DNA from: Alphaproteobacteria bacterium
GTDB lineage: Bacteria; Pseudomonadota; Alphaproteobacteria; GCA-2731375
Direction: 5' to 3'
DNA: 39,075 nucleotides
Assembly: GCA_030746635.1 (NCBI GenBank)
Contig: JASLMH010000024.1
Coordinates: 1 to 39,075 of the forward strand
Part shown: positions 15,819 through 24,261 of the stretch, in pieces
How the letters are laid out: every line of letters begins with the position of its first letter
Position numbering within the stretch: the stretch's first letter is position 1
Translations under genes and position numbers: made by a program
Notes under the pieces: generated by a model
Database searches by the model: none
Told to the model about the DNA's origin: nothing
Seen by the model: the letters and a program-made list of their open reading frames with translations, nothing else

Positions 15819-17195
15819 ATGGACCTTGCAGGTTTTTTTGCGGATTACCTTCCGATCTTCATGTTTTTGAGTTTGGCGGCCTTGTTGTTCTCCGGCTATC
15901 CGGTGGCCTTCATCCTTGGCGGCCTGGCCATCGGCTTTGGCTTGATCGGCCATGGCATGGACATGTTCAAGCTGATTGAGTATTTCAATTTCATGCCGCG
16001 CATTTGGGGCATGGCGGCGGAAAACCTGGTTTTGGTGGCGGTGCCCACGTTCGTTTTCATGGGCACCATGATGGAACGCAGCGGCATCGCCAACGAGATG
16101 CTGTATTGCTGCCAAGTGTTGTTGCGCCGGGTGCCGGGCGCGCTGGCCCTGGCGGTGACCGTCATGGGCACGATTCTGGCGGCCATGACCGGTATTATCG
16201 GCGCTTCGGTGACCATGATGACCGCCTTGGCCTTGCCGGTGATGCTGCGCCAGGGCTATGCGCAAACCCTGTCGACCGGCGTCATCGCGGCCTCGGGCAC
16301 CTTGGGTATCCTGATCCCGCCGTCGATCATGTTGATCATCATGGCCGACCTGCTGTCGATTTCGGTCGGCACCTTGTTCATGTCGGCGATCATCCCCGGC
16401 CTGGTGCTGGCGGCCCTGTATCTGACTTTCGTCACCACTTGGGCCAGGGTGAAGCCGAGCGTCGCGCCACCCCTGCCGCCGGAGCTGCTGTACGTGCCGG
16501 CCAATGAATTGGGGCCTCTGCTGGTGCGGGGCTTTTTCCCGCCGGTGTTCCTGATCGCCTTCATCAAGGGTTCGATCCTGCTGGGTTGGGCCACCCCGTC
16601 GGAAGCCGGCGCGGTCGGCGCCTTCGGTGCCATGGTCATCGCCGTCTTCAAGGGCACCTTGCGATGGGACGTGGTGAAGGGCGTCTGCCAATCGTCCGGC
16701 CTGACCATCGCGATGATCTTCTTCATCGTCATGTCCGCCACCTGCTTCGCCTACGTCTTCCGCTCGCTGGGCGGCGACGACGTGGTCGAAGAGTTGATCC
16801 TGGAGGCCGGGCTTGGCTCCTGGGGTCTGTTGTTCCTGATCATGGCCATCGTGTTCTTCCTCGGCTTCTTCCTGGATTGGGTCGAGATCACCTTGATCGT
16901 CCTGCCGGTGTTCGCGCCCCTGGTCGCGGAACTGGACTTCGCGGGTCATGTGGCGGACGAGGCGGTGGTCTACTGGTTCACCGTTTTGGTGGCCGTCAAC
17001 CTGCAGACCTCGTTCCTGACCCCGCCATTTGGCTTTGCCCTGTTCTACATGAAGGGCATCGCGCCAAAGGAAGTGGACATCAGGAACATCTATTTGGGCA
17101 TCATACCCTTCGTGCTCATCCAGGTTGTCGGGGTGATCCTGGTGCTGGCGTGGCCGCAAATCGCGTTGTGGCTGCCGGGCATCGTTTACGCATAG
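15819..17195 (+). CDS. TRAP transporter large permease (DctM family)
   Basis: The 458-residue product has about 12 hydrophobic segments and DctM signatures: VAVPTFVFMGTMMERSGIA, GTILAAMTGIIGASVTMM, TGVIAASGTLGILIPPSIM and the C-terminal NLQTSFLTPPFGFALFYMKG (in pieces). It is the transmembrane subunit that uses the sodium gradient to drive uptake. It is preceded by a 211-base gap with the 13-bp hairpin, and followed after 15 bases by the small permease gene. Gene order receptor, large, small differs from the more common receptor, small, large. Confidence 0.94.
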   Translation: MDLAGFFADYLPIFMFLSLAALLFSGYPVAFILGGLAIGFGLIGHGMDMFKLIEYFNFMPRIWGMAAENLVLVAVPTFVFMGTMMERSGIANEMLYCCQVLLRRVPGALALAVTVMGTILAAMTGIIGASVTMMTALALPVMLRQGYAQTLSTGVIAASGTLGILIPPSIMLIIMADLLSISVGTLFMSAIIPGLVLAALYLTFVTTWARVKPSVAPPLPPELLYVPANELGPLLVRGFFPPVFLIAFIKGSILLGWATPSEAGAVGAFGAMVIAVFKGTLRWDVVKGVCQSSGLTIAMIFFIVMSATCFAYVFRSLGGDDVVEELILEAGLGSWGLLFLIMAIVFFLGFFLDWVEITLIVLPVFAPLVAELDFAGHVADEAVVYWFTVLVAVNLQTSFLTPPFGFALFYMKGIAPKEVDIRNIYLGIIPFVLIQVVGVILVLAWPQIALWLPGIVYA

Positions 17196-17210
17196 GCTGG
17201 AGATTGCGAG

Positions 17211-17933
17211 ATGACTGAATCGACATTGGCAACTCGCGACATGAGTTCCCACCCGCTGGTGCGGCTTTCCGCCAAGCTGAAGGTGTTCGTCGAATTCTTC
17301 GGCCAGCGCGGCGCCTATTTCATCCTGCCCTTGGTGATTATCACCATGATCGACGTGTTCGGCCGCAAACTGACCAACACCTGGTTCGATTTCCAGTTGT
17401 TCCTGGTGGAGAACGTCAGCCCGATGTTCCAATCAACCATGCTGCAGGAACTCGAATGGCATTTTCATACGGTGCTGTTCTCGATGGTCCTGGGCTATGG
17501 CTTTACCCGCAACCGCCATGTCCGGGTCGATCTGGTGCGCATGCATTTGCAAACCAAGTGGCAGGCCATCATCGAGTTCATCGGCACCACGTTCTTCATG
17601 ATCCCCTACACCATCGTGGTGATCTATTTCTGCTACATCTTCACCTATGATTCCTTCATCACCAACGAGATTTCGCCCTCGCTGGTGGGGATGAGCCACC
17701 GTTGGATCATCAAGACCGTCCTGGGCGTCGGCCTGATCATCGCGTTGTTGTCGGGAATTGCCGTCTGGCTGCAATCCATCCTGGTGCTGTTCGGATCGGA
17801 GGAATTGCGGTTCGAGTTGATGACCCTGGAATGGCCCGAGGATATGGGCGGCGGCGTCGAAGGCTATGAGCGCATGGTCCTGGAGGATCAGGAGACCGAC
17901 ATGGAGAAAATCGGCAAGAGCGGCAAGGGTTAG
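17211..17933 (+). CDS. TRAP transporter small permease (DctQ family)
   Basis: The 240-residue product has four hydrophobic helices and DctQ traits: FILPLVIITMIDVFGRKL near the first helix, a central helix with GYGFTRNRHVRVDLVRMHL, where the RNRHVRVDL motif marks the family, and two further helices. It assists the large permease in the inner membrane. The N-terminus (about 30 residues) and the polar C-terminal tail of about 40 residues are longer than in minimal members. A strong terminator hairpin follows the stop. Confidence 0.9.
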   Translation: MTESTLATRDMSSHPLVRLSAKLKVFVEFFGQRGAYFILPLVIITMIDVFGRKLTNTWFDFQLFLVENVSPMFQSTMLQELEWHFHTVLFSMVLGYGFTRNRHVRVDLVRMHLQTKWQAIIEFIGTTFFMIPYTIVVIYFCYIFTYDSFITNEISPSLVGMSHRWIIKTVLGVGLIIALLSGIAVWLQSILVLFGSEELRFELMTLEWPEDMGGGVEGYERMVLEDQETDMEKIGKSGKG

Positions 17934-17969
17934 CGACCCGCTGCTGGGCGCCACCAGGAACGTCACGAC

Positions 17970-18000
17970 AAAGCCCCCGGCCGGCAGGACCGGGGGCTTT
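17970..18000 (+). terminator. Intrinsic terminator of the TRAP operon
   Basis: AAAGCCCCCGG (17970-17980) pairs with CCGGGGGCTTT (17990-18000), giving an 11-bp stem with a 9-base loop ending in TTTCTTGT. The structure also carries A's on the left arm, so it can work for the leftward gene at 18020. Confidence 0.85.
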
Positions 18001-18019
18001 CTTGTCCGGAGCCGGTCAA

Positions 18020-18646
18020 TCAGGATTTCTTGCCGTGGAAGTGTATCTTCTCGGCCAATTGTTTTTCCAACTGGCGGGGGGAAGTGGAGAAATAGGAAAT
18101 CGGTACATGAATTGACGGCCAGCCCTTCATCTGGCCTTCGAATTTGGCTACCTGGGGGGAAAAGGCCGCGAACATGCCGACCCGGCGACGCATGTGACGG
18201 GCGGCTTGTTCGTCCAGTTCCCCCTCGTCCACGGCAATCATAAGGACCCTCCGCATCAAGGTCGCCTTGGAGGTGCCCAGGCCCACCACCGCGGGCCAAG
18301 GGATCAATCCCACATCGGGCCGGCGGCAGCGAATGCCCTCATCGTCAATGACCAAAACGGGCTTTTGATCGAAGGCCATCTGCAACAAGGTGAAAGCGGT
18401 CAGACCGCCGATGAAGGCGGCGGCGAAATGGAGACCCCTGCCGCCGCCCAATATGTCGATGCCCTGGACCGCCGCGATCAGCGAGACGATCGCCACCAAC
18501 ACACAGGGCGCCGCCAGAACGCCCAGTTTCAGCTTGGAGTTATAGGCCACGATGGGTTCGGTCGGCGCCCTGTCGCGTCTCCGCCGCCCACCAGAGCCCT
18601 TCTTTGCCGCGACTGGCTTTTGCTGTGTTCTTTCGCCGCCCGCCAT
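18020..18646 (-). CDS. Membrane protein resembling the STM3941 family
   Basis: The 208-residue product has a basic N-terminus, YNSKLKLGVL leading into a first membrane helix (about 40-60), a second helix (about 72-92), and then a soluble region with LVIDDEGIRCRR and IPWPAVVGLG. This YxSKxK, two-helix and DxxGI...IxW layout fits the poorly characterised STM3941-type family of bacterial inner-membrane proteins. Its function is unknown. It is preceded by a possible AAGG site 8 bases upstream and sits 28 bases downstream of the CBS-BON gene on the same strand, so they may be cotranscribed. Confidence 0.75.
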   Translation of the reverse strand: MAGGERTQQKPVAAKKGSGGRRRRDRAPTEPIVAYNSKLKLGVLAAPCVLVAIVSLIAAVQGIDILGGGRGLHFAAAFIGGLTAFTLLQMAFDQKPVLVIDDEGIRCRRPDVGLIPWPAVVGLGTSKATLMRRVLMIAVDEGELDEQAARHMRRRVGMFAAFSPQVAKFEGQMKGWPSIHVPISYFSTSPRQLEKQLAEKIHFHGKKS

Positions 18647-18674
18647 TAATGCCGCCTTGGCGTTCGATTACCCA

Positions 18675-19361
18675 TCAGGTGCCGGGCGGCATCTCGGCCA
18701 GATGATCGATCACCTTTTGCACGCCGGCAATCTCCTCGGCCGCCACCAGCATGGCCCGCCGCTCGGCCTCGGTTTCGACCCAGCCCCAGATCTCCACCAC
18801 GCCGTCGGTGACCAGGACATTGATGGCGCCGTGGCTGACCCACTGCTGGCTTTGCAGGGCCGCCAACACGGCGCTGCGGATGCCGCGGTCGCCGGCCGTC
18901 GGCGCCGCCGGTCCGTCGTCGCGGTGGCTGGCCAGGGCCTGCAGCACGTTGGCCCGACTGACGATGCCGACCATGCTATCGCCGCGCATCACGGGCATCC
19001 GCTTGATATGGTTTTTCTCCAACAACCGGGCCACTTCGGCGACCGAGGTGTCCTCGTCGACGCTGACCAGTTGCTTGGTCATGATGTCGGCGACGATACG
19101 GCCGTGGCTCTTCACGAAGGCCTGGGCGTCCTCCTCCGGCGACGAGAGAATGCTGAGCCACCACGAGCGACGCTGCTCGCCGCCGAGTTCGACCCGCCGC
19201 AGCAGGTCGCCCTCGCTGACCATGCCGACGATGTTGCCGCCGTCATCGGTGACGGGCACGCCGGAGATGTTCTTGTCCAACAACACTTGGGCGACGTTCT
19301 CGACGCTGCTGCCGGGGGTAACCGTGACCACCTCGGTGGTCATGATGTCTTTCGCGCGCAT
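18675..19361 (-). CDS. CBS domain pair protein with C-terminal BON domain
   Basis: The 228-residue product begins MRAKDIMTTEVVTVTP, the start of a first CBS domain (about 1-60). A second follows at VADIMTKQLVSVDEDTSV (about 90-150), with the linker carrying PEEDAQAF. A BON domain (about 155-225) contains RSAVLAALQSQQWVSHGAINV and the closing IAGVQKVIDHL. CBS pairs sense adenine nucleotides; BON domains bind membranes or envelope partners. Proteins of this layout are common in Alphaproteobacteria but their target is not known. The ATG at 19361 is preceded by AAGGAGGA, which fixes the start. Confidence 0.9.
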   Translation of the reverse strand: MRAKDIMTTEVVTVTPGSSVENVAQVLLDKNISGVPVTDDGGNIVGMVSEGDLLRRVELGGEQRRSWWLSILSSPEEDAQAFVKSHGRIVADIMTKQLVSVDEDTSVAEVARLLEKNHIKRMPVMRGDSMVGIVSRANVLQALASHRDDGPAAPTAGDRGIRSAVLAALQSQQWVSHGAINVLVTDGVVEIWGWVETEAERRAMLVAAEEIAGVQKVIDHLAEMPPGT

Positions 19362-19688
19362 GGCACCTGTCCTCCTTGACTGCACGCGCCGTTTCGCGGA
19401 TTCGGCCCCGTGGCGTGGCCGCGGGACGATCCGATACGACGCGAAATTCCCCTCCTCGGCGCGGGGATACCGGGGTCGGTGCCGCTCAACGCCACCTTGC
19501 CGAAGATTGTCGCTGCACTCCAGGTTCCATATGGGAACCCGGCGGCAAGATACACGGCCTGTCGGCTGGCGACACTGGTTTTTTCATTTTTTCCCGGAGC
19601 TCGGTTTCACGCGATGTTGATGTGTTTTTCAACCGGCGGGGCATGATATTCGGCGATAGGCTTCGCCGCTTCCGGACGAAAGGCGCCG
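19362..19688. other. Intergenic region between CBS-BON and rhodanese genes
   Basis: These 327 bases should hold the promoters of two divergent genes. I see a small hairpin GGTTCC/GGAACC (19523-19539) and a T-rich stretch near 19575-19590, but no convincing promoter pair and no supported gene. Open frames crossing it have no ribosome binding site or recognisable product. Confidence 0.5.
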
Positions 19689-20174
19689 ATGGTGTCGATG
19701 ACGAATACATTGAGCAGATTGCCCGGCCGCCGACGATCGGCCGGAATGGCCCTGGGCCTTGTCTTGCTGGCACACCTGCTGGCGATGCCGGCTCTTGCCA
19801 CCGAGCAAGGCATGATCGCCGCGGATGCCGCCCGGGCGCTGGCCCAACAGGGAAGGATCACCATCGTCGATATCCGACGCCCCGATGAATGGCGCCAAAC
19901 CGGCCTGCCCGAAGGCGCCAGGCGGGCGACGGTGCTGCCGGGGCGCGGTGCCGGGCGGTTCCTGGCCCGCATCGCGGAACTGACCAATGGCGACAAAAGC
20001 AAGCCCATTGCCTTGATCTGCGCCGCCGGCGTGCGCTCGCGGCACGCCAGCGGCCTGCTGCGCGCTCGCGGCTACACCAACGTTCTGGAAATTCGCGAGG
20101 GCATGTTGGGCAATCGCCATGGCGCCGGCTGGTTGAAACGGTCGTTGCCCCTCGTCACTTGCGGCAGATGCTGA
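19689..20174 (+). CDS. Exported rhodanese-like domain protein
   Basis: The 161-residue product has a signal-peptide-like N-terminus (MALGLVLLAHLLAMPALA) and a rhodanese domain: TIVDIRRPDEWRQTGLPEGA, then ALICAAGVRSRHA with the active-site Cys followed by the six-residue loop, and GYTNVLEIREGMLG. It may transfer or sense sulfane sulfur in the periplasm. Catalytic loop CAAGVRS is intact, so activity is plausible. Two close ATGs (19689 and 19698) and a later one are possible starts; AAAGG lies 5 bases before the first. It ends with a Cys (CGRC). A c-type cytochrome gene follows, suggesting a periplasmic redox context. Confidence 0.85.
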   Translation: MVSMTNTLSRLPGRRRSAGMALGLVLLAHLLAMPALATEQGMIAADAARALAQQGRITIVDIRRPDEWRQTGLPEGARRATVLPGRGAGRFLARIAELTNGDKSKPIALICAAGVRSRHASGLLRARGYTNVLEIREGMLGNRHGAGWLKRSLPLVTCGRC

Positions 20175-20282
20175 GGCGCGTCGATCCGCCGCTATGATGG
20201 CGCGGCCGGCTGTGCTAAGAAGCGCGCCGGCGATAGCCCTCGCCAGCCGAATTCATTGCCAACGTCATGTAAGGAGACCCAA

Positions 20283-20663
20283 ATGCGGACGTTTCGATTG
20301 CCCCTAGCGGTGGCCGCCATCGCGATCGCCCTGAGCAGCGGCGCCGCGGATGCCGCGGACGTCAAGAAGGGCAAGAAAGTTTTCAAGAAATGCAAGGCCT
20401 GCCACACCCTGAAGGCCGGCGGCAAGAACAAGGTCGGGCCCAATCTGCATGGCGTGTTCGGACGCAAGGCCGGTGCCGTCAAGGGTTTCAAATACTCCAA
20501 GGCGATGAAGGCCTCGGGCATCGTCTGGGACGACAAGATGCTGGATCAGTATCTCCGTAAGCCGAAGAAGCTGGTACCGAAGGGCAAGATGGCCTTCGCC
20601 GGGTTGAAGAAAAAGTCGCAACGCGACAACGTCATCGCCTACATGAAGGAAAAGACGAAGTAA
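20283..20663 (+). CDS. Class I c-type cytochrome (c2/c550-like)
   Basis: The 126-residue precursor has a signal peptide (cleavage near AADAAD, residue about 24), the haem-binding CKACH (Cys37, Cys40, His41), [13 protein letters not shown], a [14 protein letters not shown] segment, and an axial Met in KMAFAGL (Met103). It is a small soluble or loosely bound periplasmic electron carrier of the c2 type. The ATG at 20283 is preceded by AAGGAG at good spacing. The protein is unusually rich in Lys. It is followed by a clear terminator and is probably a monocistronic unit, or the end of one with the rhodanese gene. Confidence 0.95.
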   Translation: MRTFRLPLAVAAIAIALSSGAADAADVKKGKKVFKKCKACHTLKAGGKNKVGPNLHGVFGRKAGAVKGFKYSKAMKASGIVWDDKMLDQYLRKPKKLVPKGKMAFAGLKKKSQRDNVIAYMKEKTK

Positions 20664-20689
20664 CGATCGATTGGTTCCGACGAACCGGA

Positions 20690-20722
20690 AAAAGCCGGCG
20701 GGCCCTCGGGACGCCGGCTTTT
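20690..20722 (+). terminator. Intrinsic terminator after cytochrome c
   Basis: AAAAGCCGGCG (20690-20700) pairs with CGCCGGCTTTT (20712-20722), an 11-bp stem with an 11-base loop ending in TTTT. Confidence 0.9.
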
Positions 20723-20823
20723 CGCTGTCCGATTAACGGAAAGTTATCTCAATCCGCCGTATTTTCCGACTGGGCGACAGAGCGATTCGCTGTCCAGTTG
20801 AAACAGCTATCCGGGGGAAGGAG

Positions 20824-22671
20824 ATGTCGGAATCTGCCCAAAGGGCAGAAGCGGACCCCGGCGGTGCGCAATCCACGGCGGCCGATCTTTCGGGCTTGTT
20901 CCGCGGCTGCCGCTGGGTGAACGAAGAAGAGCAACTGCACGAACTGCGGGTGCCGCTGGCGTCGGGCTTGCCGCCTTACGTGGAGCTGCCGGTCGAGCGC
21001 GAAACCCTGTTCAGCGCCGCCGCCGTCAACCTGCCGCTGCCCGCCGACAACGTTGGCGTCGAAAACTTCCTGACAACTTTCGGCGCCTCCCTGTTGTGTT
21101 ATGGCTATCCGTACCTGCGCTATGCCGACGGCTCGGTCAGGCCGTTGTTCGTGGTCCGGGTGAGGATCGAGGACGGCAGCATTCGCCCGGATCCCGACGG
21201 CTATCTCAAGGTCAACTGCGCGTTGCTGCGCGATCACGGGATCGATCGCCACGAGGCGACCCGATTGGCGCAGGAGCTGGCGGCCGACGGGACGGGCTTC
21301 GATGACGCCCTGGCGGTCCTCGCCGAGCGGCTGAAGCTGGCGGTTGAGCGCTTCGACCCCAGCGCCCTGGACGACGCCCTGCCACCGGCTGAAACCGGCC
21401 GCATGCAGTGGTGCAACCGGCCGATCCTGGCGTCCGCCACCATGCCGCCGTCGATCTCCGCCCTGCTGCGCGATCTCAACGATCTGGCCCATCCGGACTG
21501 CCATGAAGGCCTCGACCAGACAGCTCTCGCCGCCATCCAGCGCCGCCAGGCGAACGGCGATGGGGACCAGCCGACAGCATTGCTCGACGGCCCGATGGTG
21601 TTCGACATGCACCGGCTGGGCGAAAGCCAGACGCAGGCGGTGCGGGCCGCCATGCGGCAACCCCTGACCGGCGTCTCGGCGCCGCCGGGCACCGGACAGA
21701 TGGCCAGCATCGTCAATCTGATTGCCACGGCGGTGATGAATGGCGAGAGCGTGTTGTATGCCGGTCGCCGGCGCGAGACGGTCGGTGCCATGGTCAAGCA
21801 TTTGGGCGCCGCCGGCCTGTCGCCGAAGGCCGACGCCATCCTGCTGCCGCTGGTGGCCGCCGCCGATTTGCTGATCCTGGCCGGCTACGACCCCATCGAG
21901 ATGCGCCAGGGCTGGCGCGATCCCTGGGGCCCGGATGCCCCGGTGGTGGAGTTCACGGCGGTTCCCAACACCCACTACATGCACCAGGCCCGCTACAGCT
22001 TCGTCGGTGATACCGGGGCCGGCTTGCGGGCCCTGCGGGCCGGCCTGTCGCCGCGCCCCCATTGGCCCGACAATCGGCCGGCGCGGACAAGGGCGGCCCT
22101 GGCCGAGGCCTTTCCGGTCGATCAGGCCTGGGGTCCGGCGGCGGTCATCGAAACCTGCCGCCGCGTCCTGCCGGCCGATGTCGTCGCCACCGTCGATACC
22201 GGCGCCCATCGCATCCTGTTGAACCAGATTTGGCGCTGTCCGGCGCCGCGCACCCTGTTGCAGTCAACGGCCCTGTGCACCATGGGCTGCGCCCTGCCGC
22301 TGGCCATCGGCCGGGCCCTGGCCGAGCCTGGCCGGCCGGTGGTGGCCTTCACCGGCGACGGCGGCCTGGAGATGGTGCTGGGCGAACTGGCGACCCTGCG
22401 GGATCTGCGGCTGCCGGTGATCGTGGTGGTCTTCGACGATAGCTCGCTGGCGCTGATCGAGATGAAACAGCGCAACCTCGGCCTGGCCAACGTCGGCGTC
22501 GACCTGGGCACCTCGGATTTCGCGGCGGTGGCGCGGGCGATGGGCGGCGAGGGGGTGACCGCCGGCGACCGCGATGCCCTGGCCGGGGCGCTCGATCAGG
22601 CGCTGCGGCGGGACGGTTTCACCGTCATCGCCTGTCCGATCGACCGGCGTGGCTACGACGATCGTTTCTGA
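20824..22671 (+). CDS. Chimeric ORF: SF1-type AAA helicase N-terminus joined to TPP-enzyme C-terminal half
   Basis: The 615-residue frame has two unrelated parts. Residues about 20-327 match the front of large AAA-domain helicases: LLCYGYPYLRY with PLFVVRVRIEDG, NRPILASATMPP, and then FDMHRLGESQTQAVRAA leading to a Walker A region. That motif reads PPGTGQMAS, so the essential Lys and Ser/Thr are Gln292 and Met293. Residues about 328-615 match acetolactate-synthase-like TPP enzymes: LLILAGYDPIEMRQGWRDPW, VPNTHYMHQARYSFVGD, and the diphosphate motif TGDGG (GDG 511-513), with FDD where the second metal-ligand Asn usually stands. The PYR domain with the catalytic Glu and the first half of the middle domain are missing. 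The frame has no stop, and GGAAGGAG precedes the ATG. It is probably inactive in both original roles unless paired with another protein. Cause: in-frame deletion fusion, real new gene, or misassembly. Confidence 0.85.
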   Translation: MSESAQRAEADPGGAQSTAADLSGLFRGCRWVNEEEQLHELRVPLASGLPPYVELPVERETLFSAAAVNLPLPADNVGVENFLTTFGASLLCYGYPYLRYADGSVRPLFVVRVRIEDGSIRPDPDGYLKVNCALLRDHGIDRHEATRLAQELAADGTGFDDALAVLAERLKLAVERFDPSALDDALPPAETGRMQWCNRPILASATMPPSISALLRDLNDLAHPDCHEGLDQTALAAIQRRQANGDGDQPTALLDGPMVFDMHRLGESQTQAVRAAMRQPLTGVSAPPGTGQMASIVNLIATAVMNGESVLYAGRRRETVGAMVKHLGAAGLSPKADAILLPLVAAADLLILAGYDPIEMRQGWRDPWGPDAPVVEFTAVPNTHYMHQARYSFVGDTGAGLRALRAGLSPRPHWPDNRPARTRAALAEAFPVDQAWGPAAVIETCRRVLPADVVATVDTGAHRILLNQIWRCPAPRTLLQSTALCTMGCALPLAIGRALAEPGRPVVAFTGDGGLEMVLGELATLRDLRLPVIVVVFDDSSLALIEMKQRNLGLANVGVDLGTSDFAAVARAMGGEGVTAGDRDALAGALDQALRRDGFTVIACPIDRRGYDDRF

Positions 22672-22683
22672 CGTGGGTAAAGG

Positions 22684-24018
22684 CTATTCCGCGATTTCGT
22701 TCAGGGCGGCGGCGATGGAGGCTCGCAGCTTGTCGGCTATCTCGTCGATCTGAGCCGCATCGACGATGAACGGCGGCGCCAGCAGTACATGGTCGCCGGT
22801 GGCGCCGTCCGCCGTGCCGCCGCTGGGATAGCAGATCAGGCCGTGGGCCATGGCCTGCCGCTTGATCCGGCCATGCAGGTTGGCGGCGGCCGGGAACGGC
22901 GTCTTGGCGGCCCGGTCGGCGACCAGTTCGACGGCGCGGAACAGGCCCCGGCCGCGAATATCGCCGATGCTGGGATGATTGCCCAAGGCCTCGTGCAAGG
23001 CACCGTCCAGCCGCTCGCCCATGGCCCGGATATGCGCCAGCATCTCCGGCCGCCGGATCTTTTGCTGCACGGCCAGGGCCGCGGCGCAGGCGGTGGGGTG
23101 CCCCATATAGGTATGACCGTGTTGAAAAGCACCCGAGCCTTGCGCGATGGTATCGTAGACCTGGTCCGTGCAAATCAAGGCGCCGACCGGTTGATAGCCG
23201 GCGCCCAGGCCCTTGGCGACGACGACGATATCCGGCGTGATGGCTTCCTGTTCATAGGCGAACAAGCTGCCGGTCCGGCCCATGCCGCACATCACCTCGT
23301 CCAGGATCAGCAGCACGCCGTGGTCATCGCAGATTTCCCGGATGCGCTTGAAATAGCCCGGTACCGGCGGTACCGCCCCGGCCGTCGCCCCGACTACCGG
23401 TTCGGCGATGAAGGCGGCCACGGTGTCGCCGCCCAACTCCAGGATCCTGGCCTCCAGTTCGTCGGCGACGCGCCGGCCATAGGCCGCCTCGCTCTCGCCC
23501 ACGGCTTGATGACGGTAGGCGAAACAGGGCGAGATGTGGTGGCTTTCCAACAGCAGCGGCTCGTACAGCTCCCGCCGCAGGGCGTTGCCGCCCACCGACA
23601 GCCCACCCAGGGTATTGCCGTGATAGCTCTGCCAACGGGCGATGTAGTGGCGCCGCTGCGGCTCGCCCCGTTCCACGTGATACTGCCGGGCCAGTTTCAG
23701 GGATGCTTCGACGCCTTCCGAACCGCCGGATACGAAATACACATAGGCCAGGTCGCCGCCGGTGCCCGCAACAAGCAGCTCGGCCAGTTGCTCGGCCGGC
23801 GCGGAGGTGAAAAAGCCGGTGTGGGCAAAGGCGATGCGGTCGATCTGATCGGCGATGGCGCGGCGCACGTCGGGGTCACTGTGGCCCAGGCAGGACACGG
23901 CCGCGCCGCCCGAGGCGTCCAGATAGCGGTTGCCGTCGGTATCGACGATATAACAGCCTTCCCCCCGTGCCGCGACGGCGGGGCGCTGGCCGGCATGACG
24001 CGGAAACACGGCACTCAT
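22684..24018 (-). CDS. Class III PLP-dependent aminotransferase
   Basis: The 444-residue product is an aspartate-aminotransferase-superfamily (class III) enzyme. It shows YFVSGGSEGVEASLKLAR, the YHGNTLGG region, AAFIAEPVVGA, LLILDEVMCGMGRTG (Asp240) and VVVAKGLGAGYQPVGA with the PLP Lys269. Class III members act on omega-amino or basic amino acids; the family hints at an omega-amino acid:2-oxoacid aminotransferase, but the substrate is not clear. It faces the chimeric TPP-containing ORF tail to tail with 12 bases between stops. It is divergent from the HD-GYP gene. Confidence 0.92.
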   Translation of the reverse strand: MSAVFPRHAGQRPAVAARGEGCYIVDTDGNRYLDASGGAAVSCLGHSDPDVRRAIADQIDRIAFAHTGFFTSAPAEQLAELLVAGTGGDLAYVYFVSGGSEGVEASLKLARQYHVERGEPQRRHYIARWQSYHGNTLGGLSVGGNALRRELYEPLLLESHHISPCFAYRHQAVGESEAAYGRRVADELEARILELGGDTVAAFIAEPVVGATAGAVPPVPGYFKRIREICDDHGVLLILDEVMCGMGRTGSLFAYEQEAITPDIVVVAKGLGAGYQPVGALICTDQVYDTIAQGSGAFQHGHTYMGHPTACAAALAVQQKIRRPEMLAHIRAMGERLDGALHEALGNHPSIGDIRGRGLFRAVELVADRAAKTPFPAAANLHGRIKRQAMAHGLICYPSGGTADGATGDHVLLAPPFIVDAAQIDEIADKLRASIAAALNEIAE

Positions 24019-24261
24019 GATGCCACCCGCCTGCCGGTTCGTGTCTGCGTCCGCATCTCGGATGTGCCCTGGCTATTTGGCCAAAATCGGAGGTTTCATT
24101 AGCATAGTTGCCCCGATCCGGGTCGGCAAAAGAATCGTCCCCGCGTCCGTAACTCGTTAACATTTCCATCGCAAACTTGGCGGATGCGCGGATACGAACT
24201 AGATTCGAGTGCGTCTCATGTGGCGACGACGGAGGAGGGTCCCGCCTTGGCGGGAGGGCGG

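Noticed and set aside
15531..17432. 633-codon minus-strand frame opposite the TRAP genes
   Set aside because: Product is a His/Gln/Asp-rich shadow of the DctM coding sequence; the plus strand carries clear family motifs.
19376..19888. 170-codon plus-strand frame before and overlapping the rhodanese gene
   Set aside because: Arg/Gly-rich product without a family match; it runs into the rhodanese coding region in another frame.
20749..22209. 486-codon open frame on the minus strand opposite the chimeric gene
   Set aside because: Typical GC-rich shadow frame: low-complexity Gly/Arg/Gln/His-rich product, no recognisable domain, no ribosome binding site.
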